NCBI RefSeq assembly: GCF_000178835.2
Contig: NC_015275.1
Coordinates: 3,625,001 to 3,689,000 of the forward strand
Length of the DNA: 64,000 nt
Reading direction: 5' to 3'
Source: Cellulosilyticum lentocellum DSM 5427
GTDB taxonomy: Bacteria; Bacillota; Clostridia; Lachnospirales; Cellulosilyticaceae
Each line of letters begins with the position of its first letter. The stretch's first letter is position 1. The translations under genes were made by a program, and so were the position numbers. Under the pieces are notes generated by a model, which worked only from the letters and a program-made list of their open reading frames with translations, was not told where the DNA came from and made no database searches. This document shows, piece by piece, positions 27,995 through 36,336 of this stretch.

Positions 27995-28090
27995 AATAGC
28001 CTCCTATTTTGGTACTTCTACCTTTATTTTACTACACTTTTAAATAAATTACTTGATACTTTAATAAAAATAAGTTAAATTTTCTCACAC

Positions 28091-28139
28091 AAAAAGCACA
28101 TTCTATATTTTGGGACTTCCTATATAGAATGTGCTTTTT
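28091..28139 (-). terminator. Terminator of the GH130-epimerase operon
   Basis: An exact 18-bp stem, AAAAAGCACATTCTATAT (28091-28108) with ATATAGAATGTGCTTTTT (28122-28139), lies immediately past the GH130_1 stop codon. On the minus strand it ends in TTTTT. Confidence 0.88.
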
Positions 28140-28140
28140 A

Positions 28141-29307
28141 TTACTTATTTATAAACTCTAAATTTTTCTTAATTAAGGCACATCTTTGTGCTACACAATC
28201 TACTGAACGAAGAGGATCTTCAGGTGTATTAAAAGTATAGTCAATGAGCCTATCAATAGTTGTAGTCGCTACATGAAGTCTAGTATCTGCCGTAGCATAA
28301 TAAATATAAACATCTCCGTTATCTCTTGCAATAGCACCATTAGTGAACGCTACATTTCCTACATCACCTATAATCTCTAACTCATAAGGAGCAATAAAGA
28401 AACCTGATGGCTCAGCTATTACTTTTGTTGGATCTTCTAGCGCTGTTGCAAATATATAAATGACATATCTTAGTCCCCAAGCTGTATTACGCACACCGTG
28501 TGCTATATGAATCCAACCTTTCTCTGTTTTTATTGGTACAGCGCCTGCACCATTTTTTACCTCTGTAATGGTATGATATTTTCTTCTGCTAGTGATTTTT
28601 TCTTCCGCTACATAGGCATTAGTGATATCTTCACAGAGTCCAAAGCCAATACCTCCACCACTACCAGTGTCGATAAAGCTATCTTGTGGTCTTGTATAGA
28701 AAGCATATTTACCATCAACAAACTCTGGATGAAGTACTACATTTCTTTGTTGAGCTGATGATGTTCTAAGATTAGGAAGTCGCTCCCAAGTCTTAAGATC
28801 TTTCGTACGTACAATACCAGCTTGTGCCACTGCTGCAGATAAATCAGGATTTTCTTTATCTTTACTTTCAGAGCAGAACACGCCATAAATATAGCCATCC
28901 TCGTGTTTAGTAAGACGCATATCATAAACGTTAGTTTCATCTTTTTCAGTGTCTGGAAGTAAAATCGGATAATCCCAAAATCTAAAGTTGTCAATACCAT
29001 TAGGACTTTCTGCTACTGCAAAGAATGATTTTCTATCATTTCCCTCTACTCTGGCAACAACATAAAATTTGCCATCTAATTCAATAGCACCTGCATTAAA
29101 TACAGCATTAATCCCTAAACGTTCCATAAAGTATGGATTAGTTTCTGGATTTAAGTCATAACGCCATAAAAGAGGTGCATGACTTCTAGTAAGTACTGGG
29201 TTTTCATAACGTGTGTAAATGCCATTGTATTCATCGATTGGCCTATTGGGCTTTGTTACTAAAGCCTCATACTTTGCTAATTCTCTAGTGTAATTTTCTT
29301 TAAACAT
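28141..29307 (-). CDS. 4-O-beta-D-mannosyl-D-glucose phosphorylase (GH130_1)
   Basis: The enzyme phosphorolyses mannosyl-beta-1,4-glucose to mannose 1-phosphate and glucose in the cytoplasm. The 388-aa length, the N-terminal [17 protein letters not shown] segment, [17 protein letters not shown] and [18 protein letters not shown] (catalytic Asp in YDMRL) match GH130 subgroup 1, as in Ruminococcus albus RaMP1 and Bacteroides MGP. The ATG at 29307 overlaps the stop of the epimerase gene by 8 nt, with AGGAGGG just upstream, so the two are translationally coupled. This fits the epimerase-phosphorylase pathway. Confidence 0.93.
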   Translation of the reverse strand: MFKENYTRELAKYEALVTKPNRPIDEYNGIYTRYENPVLTRSHAPLLWRYDLNPETNPYFMERLGINAVFNAGAIELDGKFYVVARVEGNDRKSFFAVAESPNGIDNFRFWDYPILLPDTEKDETNVYDMRLTKHEDGYIYGVFCSESKDKENPDLSAAVAQAGIVRTKDLKTWERLPNLRTSSAQQRNVVLHPEFVDGKYAFYTRPQDSFIDTGSGGGIGFGLCEDITNAYVAEEKITSRRKYHTITEVKNGAGAVPIKTEKGWIHIAHGVRNTAWGLRYVIYIFATALEDPTKVIAEPSGFFIAPYELEIIGDVGNVAFTNGAIARDNGDVYIYYATADTRLHVATTTIDRLIDYTFNTPEDPLRSVDCVAQRCALIKKNLEFINK

Positions 29308-30487
29308 TAATATCCCTCCTGATGACCTCTAAACACATCCTACCGTTGTGATATGGACACTTCCAAGGTTCAACAATTGGATACGACTTATTAGGTCTAC
29401 CATTTTCATCTACTTGCCAATACCATTCAGAGTGTGCTCTGCTATCAATAAAGTATGTTTTAATATACTGCCATATTTCTTTTGCTACCTCTAGAAAAGC
29501 GACATCTTGAGTCTTTTCATAAGCATTTATAAATCCTACAACACTTTCTGCTTGTACCCACCAGATTCTTGTTTTATCAATGTCATTATTAAATCTTTCA
29601 TTATTTAGGGCACCCTTTTCAAATGCTACTTCTTTTACCTTGTAAGCAATTGGAACAGTATAAGCTTTGGTCCTATCTATGATATCCTGATTTCCTAGCA
29701 CTAGAGCTGCTCTATCTAATAACCACGCTGCTTCGATATCATGTCCGTATGAATGCATATCTGCTATAGAACGAAGCTGTGTATCAAAAAATACTTCAAG
29801 CTGTCTTTTTTCTTTATTATAAACTTTTAGTTCTGTCATCTGTAATAGCTTTTCTAGACATCTTCCTACCTCAACATCTTTTCCTACACGATAAAGTTCA
29901 GTGTAAGCTTCTAGCACATGTAAAATCGTATTCATTGTTTTTTCTGCTACCTTACCTTCGCTCTCCATGTGCTTATTATCTGATAATTTATGATTGTCTA
30001 TAGGCTCCCAAGTTCTATCAAAAGCTTCTAAATATCCATACTCATCTTTACAAGTAGATTCTATTTTATGAAATAATCCCATGGCTAAATCAAGTGCTTC
30101 GCTATTACCACTTGCTACATAATAAGATGATAAAGCATAAATAGCAAAAGCTTGATTATAAGTATGCTTCATATCTTCTACTGGATTACCTTTATAATCA
30201 AGCATCCAGTAAACACCACCATATTTATAATCTATACAGTGGGCTTTCATAAATTCAAAAGCATGTGTCGCTTCTTCTAATAGGCTCTCATCTTTTAAAG
30301 TTAGATAAGCATTAGAGAAAAACCACATAATTCTACTATTTAAAATACATCCTTTTATTGCTGTTTGATCTAATTCTAAGTCATAATTCATGTAACCATA
30401 ATAGCCGCCATATGTATTATCTCTTAGCTTTTTCCAGAAAGGAATAATACCATTTACTAGATGCTCTTTTACTTCTGCAACAAACAC
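29300..30487 (-). CDS. Cellobiose 2-epimerase
   Basis: 395 aa, an (alpha/alpha)6-barrel enzyme of the AGE superfamily. It turns mannobiose into mannosylglucose, the substrate of the GH130_1 enzyme encoded next. Conserved residues appear in [51 protein letters not shown]-like [13 protein letters not shown] and [14 protein letters not shown] (active-site His residues). The start is GTG at 30487 after GAAGGTG. Members of this family can be mistaken for N-acylglucosamine 2-epimerases, but the operon with two GH130 genes supports the cellobiose/mannobiose role. Confidence 0.92.
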   Translation of the reverse strand: MFVAEVKEHLVNGIIPFWKKLRDNTYGGYYGYMNYDLELDQTAIKGCILNSRIMWFFSNAYLTLKDESLLEEATHAFEFMKAHCIDYKYGGVYWMLDYKGNPVEDMKHTYNQAFAIYALSSYYVASGNSEALDLAMGLFHKIESTCKDEYGYLEAFDRTWEPIDNHKLSDNKHMESEGKVAEKTMNTILHVLEAYTELYRVGKDVEVGRCLEKLLQMTELKVYNKEKRQLEVFFDTQLRSIADMHSYGHDIEAAWLLDRAALVLGNQDIIDRTKAYTVPIAYKVKEVAFEKGALNNERFNNDIDKTRIWWVQAESVVGFINAYEKTQDVAFLEVAKEIWQYIKTYFIDSRAHSEWYWQVDENGRPNKSYPIVEPWKCPYHNGRMCLEVIRRDINV

Positions 30488-30506
30488 TGTATCACCTTCT
30501 CTTTTT

Positions 30507-31529
30507 TTATCTCATTCCAATTTCTGTATCATCCTTACTTACCGCACTGTGTTCTTTAATATAAGCAACGATCTCATCAGCTGTTGTAAAGGCTAAGCCT
30601 ACATAACTGTCTGCTGCACCATAGTAAACAGTAATTCTACCTGTAGCTGAATCACAAATAGTTGCACATGGGAATACTACATTTGGTACAAAGCCTCTTT
30701 CTTCATACCATTCTTCTGGTGTTAATAAGAAGTTTTCACATCTATATTTCACAATAGAAGGATTATCAATATCTAAGATGGCCCCACCAATGCTATAGAC
30801 ATAACCATTGCAAGTACCAGATACACCATGATAGAAAAGAAGCCAGCCTTCACTTGTTTCAATAGGTGCGGCACCTCCGCCAATCTTAAGTGATTCCCAC
30901 CATGACTTACCACGGCTCATTACATGTCTGTGTTTACCCCAGTATACAAGGTCTTTACTTTCACTAACAAAAATATCTCCAAATGGTGTATGTCCACTAT
31001 CACTAGGTCTAGATAGCATCATAAAGCTATCATTGATTTTTCTTGGGAATAAAACAGCATTTCTGTTGAAAGGTAAAAATGGATTTTCTACTCTAACAAA
31101 GGTTTTAAAATCAGTCGTTTTTGCCATACCAATAGCTGCTCCATAAAAATCTTGACACCAAATGATATAATATGTATCTTCTACCTTTACAAGTCTTGGG
31201 TCATATGCGTAGATTGGCATAAAAGCATTGCCCTCTTCATCTACAAAGTTAATTTTATTTTCATCAAAATTCCAATGGATACCATCTTGGCTTCTACCTA
31301 AGTAAATATAAGGTATACCATTAGTTTGTTCTCCTCTAAATACTCCAATGAATTCGCCCTCATAAGGGATAACTGCACTATTAAAAATTCTAGCTACATT
31401 CTTAACAGGGTTTCTTCCAATAATTGGATTTTCACTATAACGCCAAATAGGTGCTTGAACTGGTTCCTCTTTTTTATCTTGCCACGGCATATTACTTACT
31501 TCTGGACAAATTAATTTGATTTTGCTCAT
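30507..31529 (-). CDS. Beta-1,4-mannooligosaccharide phosphorylase (GH130_2)
   Basis: 340 aa, subgroup 2 of GH130 (RaMP2 type). It shortens manno-oligosaccharides with phosphate and releases mannose 1-phosphate. Visible motifs are NPVKNVARIFNSAVIPYEGEF-like N-terminal blades, YAYDPRLVKVEDTYYIIWCQD with the catalytic Asp, and the HGV..TCNG segment. The ATG at 31529 has AAAGGAG at 7-nt spacing; the earlier in-frame starts at 31553 and 31535 are too close to or ahead of that signal. It is the first gene of the operon GH130_2, cellobiose 2-epimerase, GH130_1. Confidence 0.92.
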   Translation of the reverse strand: MSKIKLICPEVSNMPWQDKKEEPVQAPIWRYSENPIIGRNPVKNVARIFNSAVIPYEGEFIGVFRGEQTNGIPYIYLGRSQDGIHWNFDENKINFVDEEGNAFMPIYAYDPRLVKVEDTYYIIWCQDFYGAAIGMAKTTDFKTFVRVENPFLPFNRNAVLFPRKINDSFMMLSRPSDSGHTPFGDIFVSESKDLVYWGKHRHVMSRGKSWWESLKIGGGAAPIETSEGWLLFYHGVSGTCNGYVYSIGGAILDIDNPSIVKYRCENFLLTPEEWYEERGFVPNVVFPCATICDSATGRITVYYGAADSYVGLAFTTADEIVAYIKEHSAVSKDDTEIGMR

Positions 31530-31608
31530 AGTCATTCTCCTTTTTAGTATCATTTATTGTTTTAAACTGGGTTTAACCTTTTCCTTTTATAGAACTGATT
31601 CTTAAACC

Positions 31609-31656
31609 AACATAAATAGGTTTTGACACAAAATAATCTCTATTTCCATTTATGTT
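31609..31656. promoter_or_regulatory. Inverted repeat in the divergent regulatory region
   Basis: AACATAAAT (31609-31617) and ATTTATGTT (31648-31656) match exactly, and GG/CC extends each arm with a one-base offset. The repeat lies between the minus-strand -10 at 31693 and the GH130_2 start, so it would be in the leader or downstream of the start site. It could be an operator for the AraC-type or LacI-type regulator encoded nearby. The rest of the 473-nt gap 31530-32002 has only the two promoters listed. Confidence 0.35.
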
Positions 31657-31692
31657 TAAACTTTAATTTTAGCTAATTTTTTACTTTAATTA

Positions 31693-31721
31693 ATTATATA
31701 ATATTGGTTAATTAAAGTCAT
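31693..31721 (-). promoter_or_regulatory. Putative promoter of the GH130 operon
   Basis: On the minus strand ATGACT (31716-31721), a 17-nt spacer and a perfect TATAAT (31693-31698) lie about 165 nt upstream of the GH130_2 ATG. The weak -35 fits a promoter that needs an activator such as the divergent AraC-family protein. Confidence 0.45.
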
Positions 31722-31933
31722 TCACTTATATTTGCATTTTCCTTAATATATTTCAAATTTTGTTTATATTACACTTAATCATAGGCGAATTATTTTTCAA
31801 ATTGTTAGTTTTTTAGTTATTAGGATTTTGTCTAACTCTATACCACTATTGGTTTACTATGTATAATTTTGTTTTCCTCTTTTTATAAATTAATTTTAGT
31901 TTTTATACAAGTTAATTTTTTTATTGTACGATA

Positions 31934-31962
31934 TTGTTTTTTATATTCGGATATTTTATAAT
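31934..31962 (+). promoter_or_regulatory. Putative promoter of the araC-type gene
   Basis: TTGTTT (31934-31939), a 17-nt spacer and a perfect TATAAT (31957-31962) lie 40 nt upstream of the ATG at 32003. Confidence 0.55.
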
Positions 31963-32002
31963 TTAATCATTCAACTCTTGTTTTACCGAAAGGAGTTTTT
32001 TG

Positions 32003-32911
32003 ATGTCAAACACTATTAATTACGAAACAATCATACTATCAGCTCCACCTCAGTTTTATCAATCTATACCTAACTCATTTAATGTATCTTCATTTGCTAA
32101 ACAGCATCTCAATTACTTCTTATTAGCGGATACTATGCAAGCTCATTTTCCATTTCACTTAAAATTTGCACCTTTTGATGCTTATTTAGTGCTATATACT
32201 GTTGAGGGCAAAGGTAAGCTCACCTATAAAGATCAGACTTATCAACTTCAACCTCACACTGTTATGTGGATTGATTGTAATGCTCCTTTTGAGCTAGATC
32301 TATTTGAATCTAGTCACTGGCAATTCAAATATATCATTTTTAAGGGTGCTAATAGTGCAGCCTACTATACACACTTTCAGCAAGATGAGTATATACTATG
32401 TCCTATTTCACCTATCTCACACTTGCCTGAAATCTTAAATCACCTAATTAACTTTAATAAGGATACACCTAAGTTAGCTGAATTTATTATTTCAAAGTTA
32501 ATTACCGATTTACTTACAGAACTGATTCTGAGTAAAGAAATAGATTCAAGCCAAATAGTAGCCATGCCAAAGTATCTATCTGAACTTAAAAATTTATTTG
32601 ATACTCACTATATGGACCACTTTAACTTAGATGAGCTAGCAGATACATACCATGTTAGTAAATATAAAATTATTAGGGACTTCACCACCTACCTGCATAC
32701 CTCTCCCATTAATTATCTTATTCAAAAGCGTCTGCAGGTTGCAAAAGAACTTCTTAGAAATACTCAACAGCCAGTATATGAAATTGCTACTTTTGTAGGT
32801 ATAGATAACCTTAACCACTTTACTAATCTCTTTAAAAAGAATACAGGGGTAACCCCTATTACCTATCGCAAAAAATATCATCCTGATAGCTTAGAATTCT
32901 TAGATGAATAA
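32003..32911 (+). CDS. AraC family transcriptional regulator
   Basis: 302 aa. A cupin-like sugar-sensing N-terminal domain (about 30-150, with LQPHTVMWIDCNAPFEL) is followed by a two-helix-turn-helix AraC domain at about 195-295. The first HTH is LDELADTYHVSKYKIIRDF and the second ends in the family signature IATFVGIDNLNHFTNLFKKNTGVTP..YRKKY. It is divergent from the GH130 operon across a 473-nt gap, so it is the likely activator of mannan genes. The ATG at 32003 follows AGGAG. It ends in a shared terminator with the convergent lacI-type gene. Confidence 0.93.
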   Translation: MSNTINYETIILSAPPQFYQSIPNSFNVSSFAKQHLNYFLLADTMQAHFPFHLKFAPFDAYLVLYTVEGKGKLTYKDQTYQLQPHTVMWIDCNAPFELDLFESSHWQFKYIIFKGANSAAYYTHFQQDEYILCPISPISHLPEILNHLINFNKDTPKLAEFIISKLITDLLTELILSKEIDSSQIVAMPKYLSELKNLFDTHYMDHFNLDELADTYHVSKYKIIRDFTTYLHTSPINYLIQKRLQVAKELLRNTQQPVYEIATFVGIDNLNHFTNLFKKNTGVTPITYRKKYHPDSLEFLDE

Positions 32912-32960
32912 AAAAAGTTCCTGATAGCTAGCATAACTATCAGGAACTTTTTTTATTCAT
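32904..32960. terminator. Perfect 24-bp bidirectional terminator
   Basis: Arms 32904-32927 and 32937-32960 are exact complements, with A7 on the left and T7 on the right side of each stem. The structure overlaps the last codons of the AraC gene and comes 3 nt before the LacI stop, so it ends both convergent transcripts. Confidence 0.9.
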
Positions 32961-32963
32961 TTA

Positions 32964-33977
32964 CTATTTTATCATCTTTACACTATCTTTAATAACCATG
33001 TGACCTGTAATAATTTGAACCCCTTTAACATAATCTTTACGATTAATTTTTCTAAGTAATGTTTTAACACAAAGCTCGGCCATTTTATCTATCTCAACTT
33101 CATAGGTAGTAAGCTGTAAATTAGACAGATTAGGATATAGATAATTATCAAAACCTACAACAGATAGATCTTCTGGTACAGATAGTCCTTTTTCATTTAG
33201 CTTAGACACTAAAAAGTTAGCTGTATAATCACTATTACATGCAAAAGCTGTTGGTAAATCGTCAGGGATATTCACTGCTAAGTCTTGATTAGCTCCACAC
33301 TCTCTGTCTTTAACAAGCCAATGAGGCTCCATAGTAATACCATTCTCCATAAGCGCCTTCTGATATCCAAAAAAGCGGTCTGTGATACTACTTGTAGATA
33401 AAGGTGTTCCTACAAAATAAATTTTCTTATGTCCCATCTTTACAAGATAATCAGTAAGCATATACATACCATAATAGCCATCAGTAATAATTGTATCATA
33501 TTCCATATGTGTATCATAAAAATCCAGAAAAATAGTAGGTACACTACCATTATTCCAAATACATTGAGAATACTCATTACGTACCTGACCAATCACTATT
33601 ATGCCATCCACTTTAGCGTCTTGTATCATCTTAGGTAGAACAAGGCTTTCCTCATCTTCTATGTTTAAAAGCTCTAAAATAGCATAATAACCTTTTGCTT
33701 GTAATTTGGTGACTACATTCTGATAAATTGCCCAGTAGAAGGAGGTATTACCATCAACAAAACGGCAAGGAATTAATACGCCTATATTACCTGTTCCTTT
33801 TTTTTCTTTTGCTTTTTGAGTAGATACTGATTTATATCCCATTTCTTCAGCTATTTCTTTAATACGTTGTCTTAATTCTTCACTAACACCACTTTTACCT
33901 GCTAAAGCCTTAGATACAGTTACATTACTTACACCTATGCGCCTAGCAATATCTTCTAGCTTTACTGCTTTTGCCAT
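32964..33977 (-). CDS. LacI family transcriptional regulator
   Basis: 337 aa. The N-terminal HTH reads VKLEDIARRIGVSNVTVSKALAGKSGVSEEL (residues 5-35), with the hinge helix to about residue 60. The periplasmic-binding-protein-like effector domain has NIGVLIPCRF, DGIIVIGQV, MGHKKIYFVGTPL and AFACNSDYTANFLVSKL. It lies 227 nt downstream of the alpha-galactosidase operon on the same strand and probably represses or modulates parts of the mannan locus. The effector sugar is unknown. Confidence 0.93.
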   Translation of the reverse strand: MAKAVKLEDIARRIGVSNVTVSKALAGKSGVSEELRQRIKEIAEEMGYKSVSTQKAKEKKGTGNIGVLIPCRFVDGNTSFYWAIYQNVVTKLQAKGYYAILELLNIEDEESLVLPKMIQDAKVDGIIVIGQVRNEYSQCIWNNGSVPTIFLDFYDTHMEYDTIITDGYYGMYMLTDYLVKMGHKKIYFVGTPLSTSSITDRFFGYQKALMENGITMEPHWLVKDRECGANQDLAVNIPDDLPTAFACNSDYTANFLVSKLNEKGLSVPEDLSVVGFDNYLYPNLSNLQLTTYEVEIDKMAELCVKTLLRKINRKDYVKGVQIITGHMVIKDSVKMIK

Positions 33978-34204
33978 ATCGATTTCCGCCTTTCCGTCCC
34001 TCTTACATCCTATATTTTATTGGTAAAACCATTACCTCTAGTCACATGCATTTATTTGTATTTTCATCTACGATTATCATTTATGTCATATTTTAGCACA
34101 AAATCTCTTTCAAATAAATTATTAACTTTTTTAAGCTATCTTTTTTTAGCTAAGCTAAGTATATTTTCACCCGAATAATTTGTCAATATATACTGAATTT
34201 TTAT

Positions 34205-36316
34205 TTATTCCTTTTCGATTTCAAATAAACGTGCTGTATTTGGTTCTAATGTAATGGTTAACTTTTGACTAGCTTCCTGCCACTCAAATTGATTGGAAGC
34301 ATAGCTAGGATAAGTGCATTTTATGCTTACTTTATTATTTACCAATCCTATTAATGGGATTTCTTTTGTTGTTTTATTTCCTTGTCGTCTCCATACGGCT
34401 ATATAAAGTTTATGTTCGGTTTTCATTCCTAGGCAGACCCATTCATCTTTAAAATGCGATAAACCTAATGGCCAAAAAGGCGTTGCAATCTTTATATCTT
34501 GTCTGATTGTCTTGTAATAATCTAGTGCTTCCTTTACTAAGCTTCCCCTCTCTTTACTCAATCGCGCTAAATGACCACTTTGATGAATACGTAATAGCAA
34601 TGAATTAACCATATTAAATACAACTTCTTCTTTATCACCTTCCTCTAAAGGATATGACCAGATAGCTGCTTGTTCTGGCGTTACACCTGTTGGTGCATTA
34701 GCTGCAATAGTAGCATATTGAAGATAGTTCTCTTGGTCACTAGTGGATTGAATACTATATCGAGCAAGCATCGCATAGTCCATTCTCAGTCCACCACTAG
34801 AACAATTCTCAATAATAAGCTCTGGATATTTTTCAAAAATACAATCTAACCAAGCAAGATATGCTCTTTGATGCTCTAGCAAACCATCTCCCACGCTATC
34901 AGCTTCATATTCTGTTCCTATTCCTGGCTCAATATTATAATCCATCTTAATATAGCCAATGCCATATTCATTAATAAGCCTATCTATAACCTCTGTAGCA
35001 TAATTTCTTACTTTTTCATTTCTAAAATCCAATTGATACCGGCTTCGATCGTATACTCTTTTTCCATGCCTTATGAAAAACCAAGTATCATCTAGTTCTT
35101 TAAGCTTTGGACAGTTAATTCCCATAACTTCTAACTCTAGCCATGCTCCTGGTATCATCCCTTTTTTTCTAATATAATCTGTTACTTCTTTTAACCCATT
35201 AGGAAATCTCTGCTTTGATTCTTGCCACTCGCCTACATTATCCCACCAGTTTCCATCGGCATACCATCCTGCGTCAATACAATAGTATTCACATCCTGCT
35301 TTTGCTGCTGCATCAATTAATGGGATTTCTTTCTCAGTAGTGGGATCCCCCCATAAAGAATTCATATAATCATTAAATATGATTTTTAGCTCTTCATTAT
35401 CTTTATTAGGCCGTCTAATCACCCTTCTGTACCTCGTTAATTGACCTATAGCCTCATCAAAGCCCTGACTCGTTACACCTACTGCTACTGGCACAGAGGT
35501 AAATGTATCTCCCAAGCCAAGCTCCTTAAACCAATGGGCATTTAATTCATCTGGTCCACAAATATTTAGATAAAAGTGACCATTTTGATCCCCTATCTCC
35601 CAATGCCAAGAGCCATTGTGTTCTATTTGCCAAAATAAGCTACTTCCCACTTCTGTATTTTCCAAATAACCCATAGGTAAATACTTTTTACTAGACCAAT
35701 TTCCTACGTTAGTGATCTCAAAAGCATTAGAAGACCTTTGATCAATTGTAGGTTGTACTTGCTCTAAGCCTACTTCTGGCAAAGTATAAGTCTGCCAATT
35801 CATCTCTCTCTGCCATGAATGATGAGGCACATGGATGCGCATCTTTTCATCCCTTGGTAGTAATCCTTCTTTCTCTATACCTGTATAATTAAATGAAGAG
35901 ATATACTCTAAAGTTTGAGGATTCTTACCTTTATTAGTGACCTCATTCCAAAAACGAACGATTGAAATTTGATTATAAAATTGCATATGAGTTGTTACAT
36001 ACACCTGTGATACTTCATCATAAGTTGTTATCTCTATTTTTCTTCCTAATGCATTTCTCTCATCTTTAAGGCTACTATATTTCATTCGATAGCCTGGTGC
36101 AGTCACAATATATTTATTTCCATGTCTTTCATAAGGTTTATCCATGCCTGATAAGTTTAACTCTACAAGATTAAATGCCTCATTATGAATTCGTTCTGAT
36201 ACAATATCCATTTCATTAAAAGGTATGGCTGAAAAATGTAATAGCTTCACCTGTTCTTCTTTTGTTATTTCTAGAACCATATAAATGCCATTTTCAACAA
36301 CTTCTATTCGCTTCAT
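34205..36316 (-). CDS. Alpha-galactosidase, GH36 (first of two)
   Basis: 703 aa, no signal peptide, so it probably acts on imported galactosylated oligosaccharides. GH36 features: DAGWYADGNWWDNVGEW, YIKMDYN with the expected nucleophile Asp, ENCSSGGLRMD, and STSDQENY with the acid/base Asp. It is shorter and clearly different from the neighbouring GH36 protein. An in-frame GTG at 36325 overlaps the GGAGAGG signal, so the ATG at 36316 (8-nt spacing) is the better start. It follows the second GH36 gene by 20 nt in the esterase-GH36-GH36 operon. Activity on another alpha-linked sugar cannot be excluded. Confidence 0.88.
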   Translation of the reverse strand: MKRIEVVENGIYMVLEITKEEQVKLLHFSAIPFNEMDIVSERIHNEAFNLVELNLSGMDKPYERHGNKYIVTAPGYRMKYSSLKDERNALGRKIEITTYDEVSQVYVTTHMQFYNQISIVRFWNEVTNKGKNPQTLEYISSFNYTGIEKEGLLPRDEKMRIHVPHHSWQREMNWQTYTLPEVGLEQVQPTIDQRSSNAFEITNVGNWSSKKYLPMGYLENTEVGSSLFWQIEHNGSWHWEIGDQNGHFYLNICGPDELNAHWFKELGLGDTFTSVPVAVGVTSQGFDEAIGQLTRYRRVIRRPNKDNEELKIIFNDYMNSLWGDPTTEKEIPLIDAAAKAGCEYYCIDAGWYADGNWWDNVGEWQESKQRFPNGLKEVTDYIRKKGMIPGAWLELEVMGINCPKLKELDDTWFFIRHGKRVYDRSRYQLDFRNEKVRNYATEVIDRLINEYGIGYIKMDYNIEPGIGTEYEADSVGDGLLEHQRAYLAWLDCIFEKYPELIIENCSSGGLRMDYAMLARYSIQSTSDQENYLQYATIAANAPTGVTPEQAAIWSYPLEEGDKEEVVFNMVNSLLLRIHQSGHLARLSKERGSLVKEALDYYKTIRQDIKIATPFWPLGLSHFKDEWVCLGMKTEHKLYIAVWRRQGNKTTKEIPLIGLVNNKVSIKCTYPSYASNQFEWQEASQKLTITLEPNTARLFEIEKE

Positions 36317-36336
36317 CTTTGCCACCTCTCCGACTT

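Noticed and set aside
28737-29000. Minus-strand frame of 87 codons inside the GH130_1 gene
   Set aside because: It overlaps the GH130_1 frame completely in another register, and the GH130 protein is intact.
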